DNA of 5,392 nt, taken from the NCBI GenBank assembly GCA_903887975.1, contig CAISSD010000008.1, forward strand, positions 1 through 5,392, written 5' to 3'. A program made the translations under genes and the position numbers. This document shows, piece after piece, positions 1-5,392 of this stretch (positions are counted from its first letter, which is position 1; each line of letters opens with the position of its first letter). The notes beneath the pieces were generated by a model. It saw only the letters and a program-made list of their open reading frames with translations. It did not search any database and was not told where the DNA came from. This DNA is from an uncultured Legionellaceae bacterium. Its GTDB lineage: Bacteria; Pseudomonadota; Gammaproteobacteria; Legionellales; Legionellaceae.

Positions 1-177
1 AAGTATAAAGGAAAAACTAAAATAATAAACAGGCAAAATAACGATGGATGAAAAAGACCAAATTAAATCACTGCTTGATTGAAAAGGGATAAAAAAATAT
101 GCATCATAACCATCGCCTAGGTTAAATTGTAGTTTTTTAAAATCATTTTTGGCGGTTCTTATGAAAAATGTTGACAT
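1..177 (-). CDS. Hypothetical membrane-associated protein, N-terminal part (runs off left edge)
   Basis: A reading frame opens at ATG 177-175 and stays open for 59 codons to the window edge. The start is supported by GGAGAG at 187-182, four bases upstream (six from the GGAG core), and lies 12 bases after the stop of the 201-residue membrane protein gene, so the two are probably co-transcribed from the promoter at 822-850. The product begins MSTFFIRTAKNDFKK, has a polar first 38 residues containing LGDGYDAYFFIPF (about 20-32), and then a hydrophobic aromatic run (about 39-59, WSFSSIVILPVYYF and on) that could be a membrane segment. There is no cleavable signal peptide at the N-terminus. I do not recognise a family. 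AT-rich sequence can stay open by chance, so the evidence is the SD, the spacing and the protein-like composition rather than homology. Confidence 0.6.
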   Translation of the reverse strand, partial: MSTFFIRTAKNDFKKLQFNLGDGYDAYFFIPFQSSSDLIWSFSSIVILPVYYFSFSFIL

Positions 178-181
178 TTTT

Positions 182-187
182 CTCTCC
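182..187 (-). promoter_or_regulatory. Ribosome binding site for the gene starting at 177
   Basis: GGAGAG on the minus strand lies between the TAA at 192-190 and the ATG at 177-175, giving 4 to 6 bases of spacing depending on which part pairs. It is the main reason for calling the left-edge reading frame a gene. Confidence 0.6.
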
Positions 188-189
188 AG

Positions 190-795
190 TTAAGCAATGA
201 TTGTATAGTCATTTTTAAAATATTCTGGATGTAACATTTTAGCTGTATTGAGTGCGGCGTAAGTATCTGGTAAGTAGAGCTCCACAATGCTTAGTACTTT
301 TTCATGGTGTTCTTCGGTTTTAGTGTAAAATTCGCGGTACGCATCCACAGTAATGTTTTTTGGAGAAGGGGCGTTAGGATATAAGAGAAGTAACTCGTTT
401 AAATCTTTTTGCATTTCTATTCTTTGATTTTGGTTTATAAAATTAGCATTGGTTGTTTTTTTTTGAGGCGATCGTTTCAATAAAATTGAAGTAGATTCAT
501 AACTTTCAACTTGTTGATTGAATGCAATAAGCTCTTGGTTACATTTATGCAGTTCTTGTTTTATGATTGCTATGTGATCCCTTTGTGTATTTGCTTGAAA
601 AAGACATAAATCTATAATTTCATTAAGTTCAACGGAATAATTTTTGCTTTTTGATGTTGTATCAATTGATGAAAAAAAGCTAAAGGTATTGAGGCATAAA
701 TACCCAGCACCAAAAGAAATCATCGCCAACGCACCAATCAAGAGTACGACACCGCAATCTACGGGTTGATAATTTATTGCCTCTTGACTCATCAT
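190..795 (-). CDS. Hypothetical single-pass membrane protein with probable coiled coil
   Basis: The product has 201 residues and I do not recognise a family. After a 13-residue polar N-terminus there is one strong hydrophobic segment at about residues 14-35 (GVVLLIGALAMISFGAGYLC core), read as a membrane anchor rather than a cleaved signal. Residues 52-100 are rich in Glu, Gln, Asn, Ile and Leu and look helical, probably coiled coil. A basic linker with KRSPQKK (107-113) follows, then a second helical part (about 121-140, DLNELLLLYP) and an aromatic C-terminal part (about 150-200). Two ATG codons stand in tandem: 795-793 and 792-790. The weak GGA upstream is three bases from the first and six from the second, so the second may be used. 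It has its own strong promoter and is followed after 12 bases by another gene. The composition is more AT-rich than the helicase gene, which would fit acquired DNA. The membrane topology cannot be decided from the flanking charges. Confidence 0.75.
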   Translation of the reverse strand: MMSQEAINYQPVDCGVVLLIGALAMISFGAGYLCLNTFSFFSSIDTTSKSKNYSVELNEIIDLCLFQANTQRDHIAIIKQELHKCNQELIAFNQQVESYESTSILLKRSPQKKTTNANFINQNQRIEMQKDLNELLLLYPNAPSPKNITVDAYREFYTKTEEHHEKVLSIVELYLPDTYAALNTAKMLHPEYFKNDYTIIA

Positions 796-821
796 GAGTC
801 CAAGTAAGAAAATATTTGCGC

Positions 822-850
822 ATTATAGGGTGGTGTTTGACAAAAAACAA
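822..850 (-). promoter_or_regulatory. Sigma70-type promoter for the membrane protein operon
   Basis: On the minus strand TTGTTT (850-845) is followed by exactly 17 bases and then a perfect TATAAT (827-822). Initiation would fall near 815, giving a leader of about 20 bases before the ATG at 795. The -10 is preceded by a C-rich stretch (CACCACCC). Position and orientation fit the 201-residue gene and the gene behind it. Confidence 0.75.
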
Positions 851-863
851 TAGAACATATAAT
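837..863 (+). promoter_or_regulatory. Possible overlapping plus-strand promoter (15-base spacer)
   Basis: On the plus strand TTGACA (837-842) and TATAAT (858-863) are both perfect consensus hexamers, separated by 15 bases, shorter than the usual 16 to 18. The -10 sits inside a 13-base inverted repeat, AACAT-ATA-ATGTT (854-866), which could be an operator or chance. Transcription would start near 870 and run antisense to the ORF6N gene. No plus-strand gene I believe in lies downstream. The site overlaps the -35 of the minus-strand promoter, so the two would compete for polymerase. Confidence 0.35.
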
Positions 864-882
864 GTTTAGCTCCAAAATCAAA

Positions 883-971
883 TTAATCTTGTCACACAGC
901 CTTGCCGAAAGCCCACTTTTATTTGCCTTTTTTCTTTACACTGTATTTGAATTTAACCACTGCAAGATTAA
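883..971. repeat. Distant 9-base inverted repeat
   Basis: TTAATCTTG at 883-891 and its exact reverse complement CAAGATTAA at 963-971 are separated by 71 bases. They flank the C-terminal end of the ORF6N pseudogene and its TAA. The spacing is too long for an intrinsic terminator and no U-tract follows. A match of this length can occur by chance in AT-rich DNA. Confidence 0.25.
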
Positions 972-1410
972 CCTCAATGCTGGCTTCTATCTCAGAATCC
1001 TCTCACTCTTCAGGTACAATCAAATCAGCGATAAGTTCTCCTGTTTTATGGAGAAGTTGTTGATATTTTGGTGTATTTTGAGGTGTCCTTGGAATTTCTT
1101 TAATGGTTCTTGAGATTTCCCGAACTTTGGCAAAGGTGTCAATAATAGCGAGGGTAGTTTCTGTAGCTCTTGCACTTTTTAGAATGCTCGCAAGCATATA
1201 CAGGCCTCTTTCGGTAAAGGCTTTAGGTAGTGCCGTTGAATGTTTCATTCCGTTGAACCGGTGGAAATTTTCCACCAGTTCAGTTTTTTCATCTTTATTT
1301 AGTTGAATAATATAATGTTCAGGAAATTTATCGGGGTTGTTTTTGGCTCCCACTTGAATGGTTTTCTCATACACTTGATGTGACATTTTTCTCAAAAAGA
1401 TCGCCTCCAT
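919..1410 (-). pseudogene. ORF6N-domain protein gene, N-terminally shortened and interrupted by TGA
   Basis: The open part encodes up to 135 residues, ending at TGA 1005-1003. The body matches the ORF6N DNA-binding domain found in phage antirepressor-like proteins: NNPDKFPEHYIIQL (24-37), LPKAFTERGLYMLASILKS (61-79) and AIIDTFAKVREI (88-99). Two things are wrong. First, the usual start of the domain (an IRGQxVxLDxDLAxLYGV-like strand and helix) is absent, and a TAA lies directly before the ATG. Second, reading past the TGA in the same frame gives 27 codons (1002-922, containing IEVNLAVVKFKYSVKK) and then TAA 921-919. This resembles the tail I recall for full-length relatives, which ends in an IELNFAVLKFKHT-like stretch. 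The best start is TTG 1395-1393, eight bases after GGAGG; ATG 1410-1408 overlaps that SD and ATG 1386-1384 is 17 bases away. A truncated product could still be made. The gene is probably a decayed phage or mobile-element remnant. Sequencing error or readthrough are alternatives. Confidence 0.7.
1404..1408 (-). promoter_or_regulatory. Ribosome binding site favouring a TTG start for the ORF6N gene
   Basis: GGAGG on the minus strand shares its first G with ATG 1410-1408, so it cannot serve that codon. It lies eight bases before the in-frame TTG at 1395-1393 and 17 before ATG 1386-1384, which makes TTG the best placed start. Confidence 0.5.
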
Positions 1411-1444
1411 TTAAATTCAAATGAATGCAGAATAGACGCTTGGT

Positions 1445-1852
1445 TTAATTTTTTAATACAGACAAAAGACCAGGAACCGATGTCTTTTGTTCAGCATTAG
1501 GTGCAAGGCCCAGTCTTTGGCAGTTAAACGCACCGGAGAACTCTATTTTATTATTGATGTAGATATTGAAAGTAGCAGACCAATCGGTGCTGGTGCTTAA
1601 TAGTTCAATCATGAATGAATCGCCATATTCATCATACTCAAGATTGATGTAGATTCTGTTGCCATTTTCGTTCGCATAGGTTGATGCACGTTGGCCATCA
1701 ACAGTCAACCTCAATACGCGACTGAGTCTACTGTATTCAACTGAAGTTTTGTGACCATTTACCAGTCCATAACAACTGACACTGTTGTATGGGGGGAATG
1801 CAAAGCATGATTGAGTGCAAAGTAATGCTAAAAATAACCAATATTTTTTCAT
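1445..1852 (-). CDS. Hypothetical exported protein, 135 residues
   Basis: The N-terminus is a classical Sec signal: two lysines (2-3), a hydrophobic core YWLFLALL, and a likely signal peptidase I site after CFA (residue 18), leaving a mature protein of about 117 residues starting FPPYNS. Neither cysteine of the signal sits in a good lipobox, so a lipoprotein is unlikely. The mature part has two cysteines, C27 and C111, which could form one disulfide bracketing a segment of alternating polar and hydrophobic residues that looks beta-rich (RVLRLTVDG 45-53, RIYINLEY 66-73, ATFNIYINNKIEFSGAF 93-109). The short tail (112-135) looks unstructured. The destination is periplasm or outside the cell. The start is supported by GGAAG about six bases upstream. 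It lies 77 bases after the helicase gene and 34 before the ORF6N pseudogene. I see no convincing promoter in the 77 bases. I do not recognise a family and propose no function. Confidence 0.75.
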   Translation of the reverse strand: MKKYWLFLALLCTQSCFAFPPYNSVSCYGLVNGHKTSVEYSRLSRVLRLTVDGQRASTYANENGNRIYINLEYDEYGDSFMIELLSTSTDWSATFNIYINNKIEFSGAFNCQRLGLAPNAEQKTSVPGLLSVLKN

Positions 1853-1919
1853 TTTAGTCTTCCAAGTGATCAGTCAATGGGTTCCCTGGTTGTGTTTTAT
1901 TTTCCCTTAAATCGGTGCT

Positions 1920-1935
1920 GGATAATAATTTATCC
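1920..1935. repeat. Small hairpin over the stop codon of the helicase gene
   Basis: GGATAA and TTATCC form a perfect six-base stem around a four-base loop, and the helicase TAA (1932-1930) lies inside it. The stem has only two G-C pairs and no U-run follows on either strand, so I do not call it an intrinsic terminator. Confidence 0.3.
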
Positions 1936-4900
1936 GACGCATGGTGTCAACAACTGATCAACATGCCGCCAATGCACCCATTCCTGTGTTTCCAAATAAT
2001 AAAGACCACATTGAATGTTCCCACTGCTTTGTGGTGCCAATAATTGTGCGTATTCAAGAAGTTGCTGGCGGTATTTTTTCTCCGTCAAGGGCGTGTTTTT
2101 TCCGGTTTTAAAATCAATAATCCATCGACAGCCGTTTTCTATAAAGGTTCTATCGATAATTTTGGTGATGATGACACCATCTTTTTGGGTGATGAGTGCA
2201 TATTCGTTGTGTTCATCTTGATGTGGCTTCATGATCCAACGCCCTGTTGGGCAGTTTAATAATTTGGCTAGGTTGTCTTCAATGTGTTTTTGAATGCGTG
2301 TGGTGTCTTCATCATCAAAGCCACGGCTTTTCAGTGCTTGTGTTATTAAAATCCAAGGAATATCGTTTGTGGTTTTGGGATGATGATTGCCTATCCATTG
2401 CAGCATCTCATGGGTGATGATCCCCACCAGATGCTCGGTGTGATGCAGGGGTGAAAAGTCACTATGGTTCGAGCTTTCTTTGCGAATAACGGGTGTATTT
2501 TGATAAAAATCAAGAGGTAGAAAAATCCTGGGTGGTAGCGGAGTGCTCTCGGTTTTTAAGATGGCGTCTTGAGTTTTATCAGCAAAAACCTGATGATGGA
2601 GTAAATCACGAAAACTTCCTGTTCGAGCGGTGGTTTCATGATCCAATAAATACAAGCGTTTTTTGGCCCGTGTGACGGCCACATAAAGTAGTCGTTGTTG
2701 TTCATAGTGGCTTTTTTCTTCATCAATCATCCCAATGTAATCATAAATTGGCGCGTGTTCTTGGTAGACGCCTCTTAGAGGGGAGAGTAGCCACAGATGA
2801 AGATGTTCTTCAGTTGGTAATTTTAAATAACGCAATAAAGAGTGTTGATTTGGGGCGGTTTTCGCACTGAGTCCTGGTAAAAAAACCGTATCAAATTCCA
2901 AACCTTTGGCTTTATCGATGGTCATGATGTGTAGCTTTGAGGGTGTTGTTTTTTTGGAATACAGTTGATGGAGTTTGGACTCAATCCAAGCCAAATCCAA
3001 GACAGGCTCTTCGGATTCATAGTGTTCTAACAATTGCCAAAATTGCTCCAAATCAGCTTGTTCATCTGGGCCCAATAAAACATCCGCGTGACATTGCTTT
3101 AAGGTATTGCTAATCCAATCCACCAAACCTTGGCTGTGTCTTTGGCTAAAAGCCTGTTCAAAAACATGATGCATGAAGTGGGCGCGAAGACGTCCGTCTT
3201 CACTTAAATAAGGATTATCAAAGGCCCGGCCCAGTGCAACAAAAAGTGATTGATGTTTGGCATCTAGGGCTAAAGCATGTAAGTCTTGTAGTTTAAAACC
3301 ACCCCAAGGGCTTCGTAAAAAGGCAAGACAGCTTAAACGATTTGACGGCATGAGTAATGTTTTTGTGAGCGACCATACATCTTGAATGTGCGGTAATTGC
3401 GCCAGCCAATCAATGTCTGTGCCAAGGTAGGGGATTTTTTTTTCACGCAAAAGAGGGATGATGTGTTGGAGCTGTTTTCTGGAGCGTACCAAAATGGCCA
3501 TGGTGGATAAGGGATGTTTGGTACGCTCAGCCTCAATGAGTGTAATCAGTGTTTGGGCTTCTTCGAGTTTGGTGTCATGATGATGGGCAAAAATACCCGA
3601 TTCATCACACGCCTCTTTGGTGCTGATGGCATGATGATAAGAAACAGCACCCGCTGTGATGTCGTCTTGTTTGGGAAAAATGTGTTTAAATTGATGATTC
3701 ACCCAAGAGACCAGCGTGGGGCTCGCGCGAAAATTACAGGTTAATTGCAGCGGAATTAATTTTTTTTGACCAATGCCAAAGCGTTGTGCGCGAAGAAACA
3801 GGCCAACTTCGGCCGCGCGAAAACGGTAGATGGATTGCATGGGGTCGCCCACCACAAAAAGGGTTCGACCATCATCTTCTTCCCAGCCCAGTGTTAATAA
3901 AGACAACAGTTGAAATTGTTGTAACGAGGTGTCTTGAAATTCGTCGATTAAAATATGTTGGATTTGATGATCCAAATACAAGGTTAAATCTGTCGGGGCG
4001 TCTTCAGTGCCAAGTGCTTCGAGCGCATAGTGTGCGATGGCTGCAAAATCAACTTTTTGTCGCTCAGAAAACACCGCTTGCAAATGTGCTGCCAATAGGG
4101 GTAATAAATTAAACAGCGCATTTAATACATCCCATTGGGCATCATCATACTTAGGCTCAGGTAGTTGCTGGATGCGCAATAATGCTTTTAAAAAATCAGG
4201 CCAATCCAGTAGTGCTGATAATAATTCGATGCTTTGGGATTTAATGTCTTGATAAAGTGCAGGAGCACATACATCACGCTTGAGTCCCACATGATGATCA
4301 AATGATTTACGTAATTTTTTTTGTGTGGTTAACAGCAGTGCCGCCAAAACTTTTGCATGTGTTGTGTTGATGGATTGAACATCAGACCATGTTTCTAAAT
4401 CTTGATGTTTGGGAATGATGCGTGCCATTTTGTGGGCAACATCAAACAGTGAATCCATTAAGTTTGAAGGAAGACTTTGACAAAAACGTTGTAATTCGTG
4501 TTGTTCCATCCAGGCCAGAGCTTTTTCATAGGTTTTTTTATCTTGATGTTGGGGGTGAACCACCAACGGTAACCACTGAAAACGATCGTGCAATAATTCG
4601 CTCATTAAATCGACCAATTTATCGTGTTGATTGTCCAAATGCGTGAAAATGGTGGTTAAAGTTGAATGTATTTTTGGATCTTCTAGTGCGTGTTGCAAAC
4701 ATTGACGGGCAGCTTCTCGATATAGAAAATCGGCATCGTTGGTGATGTCGGCATAGGGAATGTGTTGATCCAAAATGGGCGTTGCACGAGATAACATTTG
4801 GCACATGGCATCAATGGTCATGATTTTAAGTCGATGAGGTTGCTTTAATAGGTGCCATTGAAAGGCTTTATCTTGAGCCAAGGCAATGCGCGCCATGTCA

Positions 4901-5166
4901 TGAGTTTGTTGTTGGTGCGAAGACAAGATGGGGGCATTGTCGTTGGCGCGAGTCAGCGCCATCATAATACGCTCACGCATTTCATGAGCGGCTTTTTTGG
5001 TGAATGTTAAGGCAATAATGTGTTCGGGCTCTGTGACATTTGCCAGTAGTTTTAAAAATCGCTGGGTTAATAATTCAGTTTTTCCAGAGCCTGCCGGTGC
5101 TTGGACAATGTAGGAGTGATGGGGATTGGTGGCAAGATTGCGCGCGGTTTCATCAGCTAACACCAT
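1930..5166 (-). CDS. UvrD/RecB-family helicase-nuclease, AddA-like
   Basis: This 1078-residue protein is a superfamily 1A 3'-5' DNA helicase fused to a nuclease, expected to unwind and resect double-strand DNA ends for recombinational repair in the cytoplasm. Visible helicase motifs in order: Walker A APAGSGKTE (23-31, Lys29); Ia ALTFTKKAAHEMRERI (52-67); Ib IMTIDAM (115-121); Walker B LIDEFQDTS (406-414); III VVGDPMQSIYRFRAAE (438-453); IV LTCNFRAS (475-482); V IMTIDKAKGLEFD (747-759); VI LLYVAVTRAKKRLYL (826-840). The C-terminal nuclease shows THEML (His919), IIDRTF (Asp1005), DFKTG (Asp1018, Lys1020) and QLLEY (1035-1039). The Asp-to-Asp spacing of 13 and the DxK match E. coli RecB (H956, D1067, D1080, K1082). 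The length is shorter than AddA or RecB, which are roughly 1180 to 1240 residues. The start overlaps the lysA stop (TAATG); GGAG is only two bases before this ATG, so GTG at codon 2 (five bases) may be the true start. No AddB-like partner lies beside it. The naming as AddA rather than another RecB-like helicase is uncertain. Confidence 0.93.
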   Translation of the reverse strand: MVLADETARNLATNPHHSYIVQAPAGSGKTELLTQRFLKLLANVTEPEHIIALTFTKKAAHEMRERIMMALTRANDNAPILSSHQQQTHDMARIALAQDKAFQWHLLKQPHRLKIMTIDAMCQMLSRATPILDQHIPYADITNDADFLYREAARQCLQHALEDPKIHSTLTTIFTHLDNQHDKLVDLMSELLHDRFQWLPLVVHPQHQDKKTYEKALAWMEQHELQRFCQSLPSNLMDSLFDVAHKMARIIPKHQDLETWSDVQSINTTHAKVLAALLLTTQKKLRKSFDHHVGLKRDVCAPALYQDIKSQSIELLSALLDWPDFLKALLRIQQLPEPKYDDAQWDVLNALFNLLPLLAAHLQAVFSERQKVDFAAIAHYALEALGTEDAPTDLTLYLDHQIQHILIDEFQDTSLQQFQLLSLLTLGWEEDDGRTLFVVGDPMQSIYRFRAAEVGLFLRAQRFGIGQKKLIPLQLTCNFRASPTLVSWVNHQFKHIFPKQDDITAGAVSYHHAISTKEACDESGIFAHHHDTKLEEAQTLITLIEAERTKHPLSTMAILVRSRKQLQHIIPLLREKKIPYLGTDIDWLAQLPHIQDVWSLTKTLLMPSNRLSCLAFLRSPWGGFKLQDLHALALDAKHQSLFVALGRAFDNPYLSEDGRLRAHFMHHVFEQAFSQRHSQGLVDWISNTLKQCHADVLLGPDEQADLEQFWQLLEHYESEEPVLDLAWIESKLHQLYSKKTTPSKLHIMTIDKAKGLEFDTVFLPGLSAKTAPNQHSLLRYLKLPTEEHLHLWLLSPLRGVYQEHAPIYDYIGMIDEEKSHYEQQRLLYVAVTRAKKRLYLLDHETTARTGSFRDLLHHQVFADKTQDAILKTESTPLPPRIFLPLDFYQNTPVIRKESSNHSDFSPLHHTEHLVGIITHEMLQWIGNHHPKTTNDIPWILITQALKSRGFDDEDTTRIQKHIEDNLAKLLNCPTGRWIMKPHQDEHNEYALITQKDGVIITKIIDRTFIENGCRWIIDFKTGKNTPLTEKKYRQQLLEYAQLLAPQSSGNIQCGLYYLETQEWVHWRHVDQLLTPCVG

Positions 5167-5172
5167 TACTCC
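5164..5172 (-). promoter_or_regulatory. lysA stop/helicase start overlap with embedded SD
   Basis: GGAG (5172-5169) forms part of the last sense codons of lysA, followed by TAATG, in which the TAA of lysA and the ATG of the helicase share one base. This is a typical arrangement for translational coupling, with ribosomes that finish lysA restarting on the helicase. The SD is close to ATG (2 bases) and better spaced from GTG at 5163-5161 (5 bases). Confidence 0.7.
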
Positions 5173-5392
5173 AAAATAATTTCCACAGCCGGTGCGCGTA
5201 GGTTGTAAGAGGAGCTCATGCAGTAGCCATAAGCACCGGTATTGGCAATGAGTATGATGTCGTTTTCTAATGTTTGGGGCAATAGACGATCGTAGCCCAG
5301 GGTATCTGCAGATTCACAAATAGGACCAACAACGTGAGCAAAACCAGTTTTTTCGACGTGCAATCGTGATAAATTAACAATTTCATGGTATG
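5166..5392 (-). CDS. lysA: Diaminopimelate decarboxylase, C-terminal end (runs off right edge)
   Basis: The last 74 codons and the TAA are in the window. The enzyme is PLP-dependent and decarboxylates meso-diaminopimelate to lysine, the last step of lysine synthesis, in the cytoplasm. The visible part belongs to the C-terminal beta-domain of fold type III decarboxylases: YHEIVNLSR at the edge, then GPICESADTLGYDRLLP with the Cys-Glu-Ser-x-Asp signature (the Cys and Glu reach the active site of the partner subunit), then NTGAYGYCMSSSYNLRAP with the conserved Gly-Ala-Tyr near the PLP site. The signature has Ala where Gly is more usual (CESAD). The EIVNLSR and MSSxYNLRAP wording resembles the decarboxylase half of fused aspartokinase/DAP decarboxylases (LysAC), so the full gene may be such a fusion; this needs the sequence to the right. 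The reading frame continues upstream without a credible start; the internal TTG at 5363 is not the start. Confidence 0.9.
   Translation of the reverse strand, partial: YHEIVNLSRLHVEKTGFAHVVGPICESADTLGYDRLLPQTLENDIILIANTGAYGYCMSSSYNLRAPAVEIILE

Noticed and set aside
44..82. Plus-strand mini reading frame MDEKDQIKSLLD
   Set aside because: It has only 12 residues, no good SD, and lies opposite the better supported minus-strand frame.
1003..1005. TGA decoded as an amino acid throughout this genome
   Set aside because: The other genes end in TAA, so the window gives no support for code change; decay of one gene is simpler.
862..1113. Plus-strand reading frame of 83 codons
   Set aside because: It is antisense to the ORF6N gene and its readthrough tail, has no SD, and its ATG lies within the proposed plus-strand -10.
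1850..1877. TTGACT-15-TAAAAT on the minus strand as promoter for the exported protein
   Set aside because: The -10 would overlap the start codon, so transcription would begin inside the gene.
1920..1935. Intrinsic terminator after the helicase gene
   Set aside because: The stem is AT-rich, includes the stop codon, and is not followed by a U-run.
3786..4112. Plus-strand reading frame of 108 codons, with others at 2015-2675, 3514-3744, 4037-4252 and 4422-4646
   Set aside because: All lie opposite the helicase gene, whose motifs are unambiguous, and none shows a recognisable domain.

Overview
The window appears to come from a low-GC gammaproteobacterium, possibly of the Legionellales type. The basis is a DAP decarboxylase C-terminus resembling the fused aspartokinase/decarboxylase forms I recall from Legionella and Xanthomonas, a RecB/AddA-like helicase-nuclease right behind it, and AT-rich flanks. 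The genus assignment is inference. Every gene I can support lies on the minus strand, so transcription order runs from right to left.

Right side (5392 to 1930), housekeeping: the last 74 codons of lysA overlap by one base (TAATG) with a 1078-residue UvrD-family helicase carrying a C-terminal PD-(D/E)XK nuclease. All seven helicase motifs and the nuclease residues are present, so the protein looks catalytically complete. No AddB, RecC or RecD partner is next to it.

Middle (1852 to 919), small accessory genes: a 135-residue exported protein of unknown function with a clear signal peptide and two cysteines in the mature part, then, 34 bases on, a decaying ORF6N-domain gene. The ORF6N gene lacks the usual N-terminal part of the domain and is cut by an in-frame TGA at 1005-1003. 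Reading on in the same frame recovers 27 more codons that look like the family's C-terminal tail, ending at a TAA at 921-919. I call it a pseudogene unless the TGA is a sequencing error or is read through.

Left side (866 to 1), AT-rich: a well-formed sigma70-type promoter (TTGTTT-17-TATAAT, minus strand) drives a 201-residue protein with one membrane helix and a probable coiled coil. Twelve bases later, behind a good ribosome binding site, a second reading frame opens at 177 and runs off the left edge for 59 codons. The two look like an operon of unrecognised function. A consensus TTGACA/TATAAT pair on the plus strand, with a short 15-base spacer, overlaps the first promoter and would transcribe antisense to the ORF6N gene.

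I see no RNA gene, CRISPR array, complete insertion sequence or convincing intrinsic terminator. No clearly new system is demonstrated. The points most worth following are the interrupted ORF6N gene and the unrecognised two-gene membrane operon.
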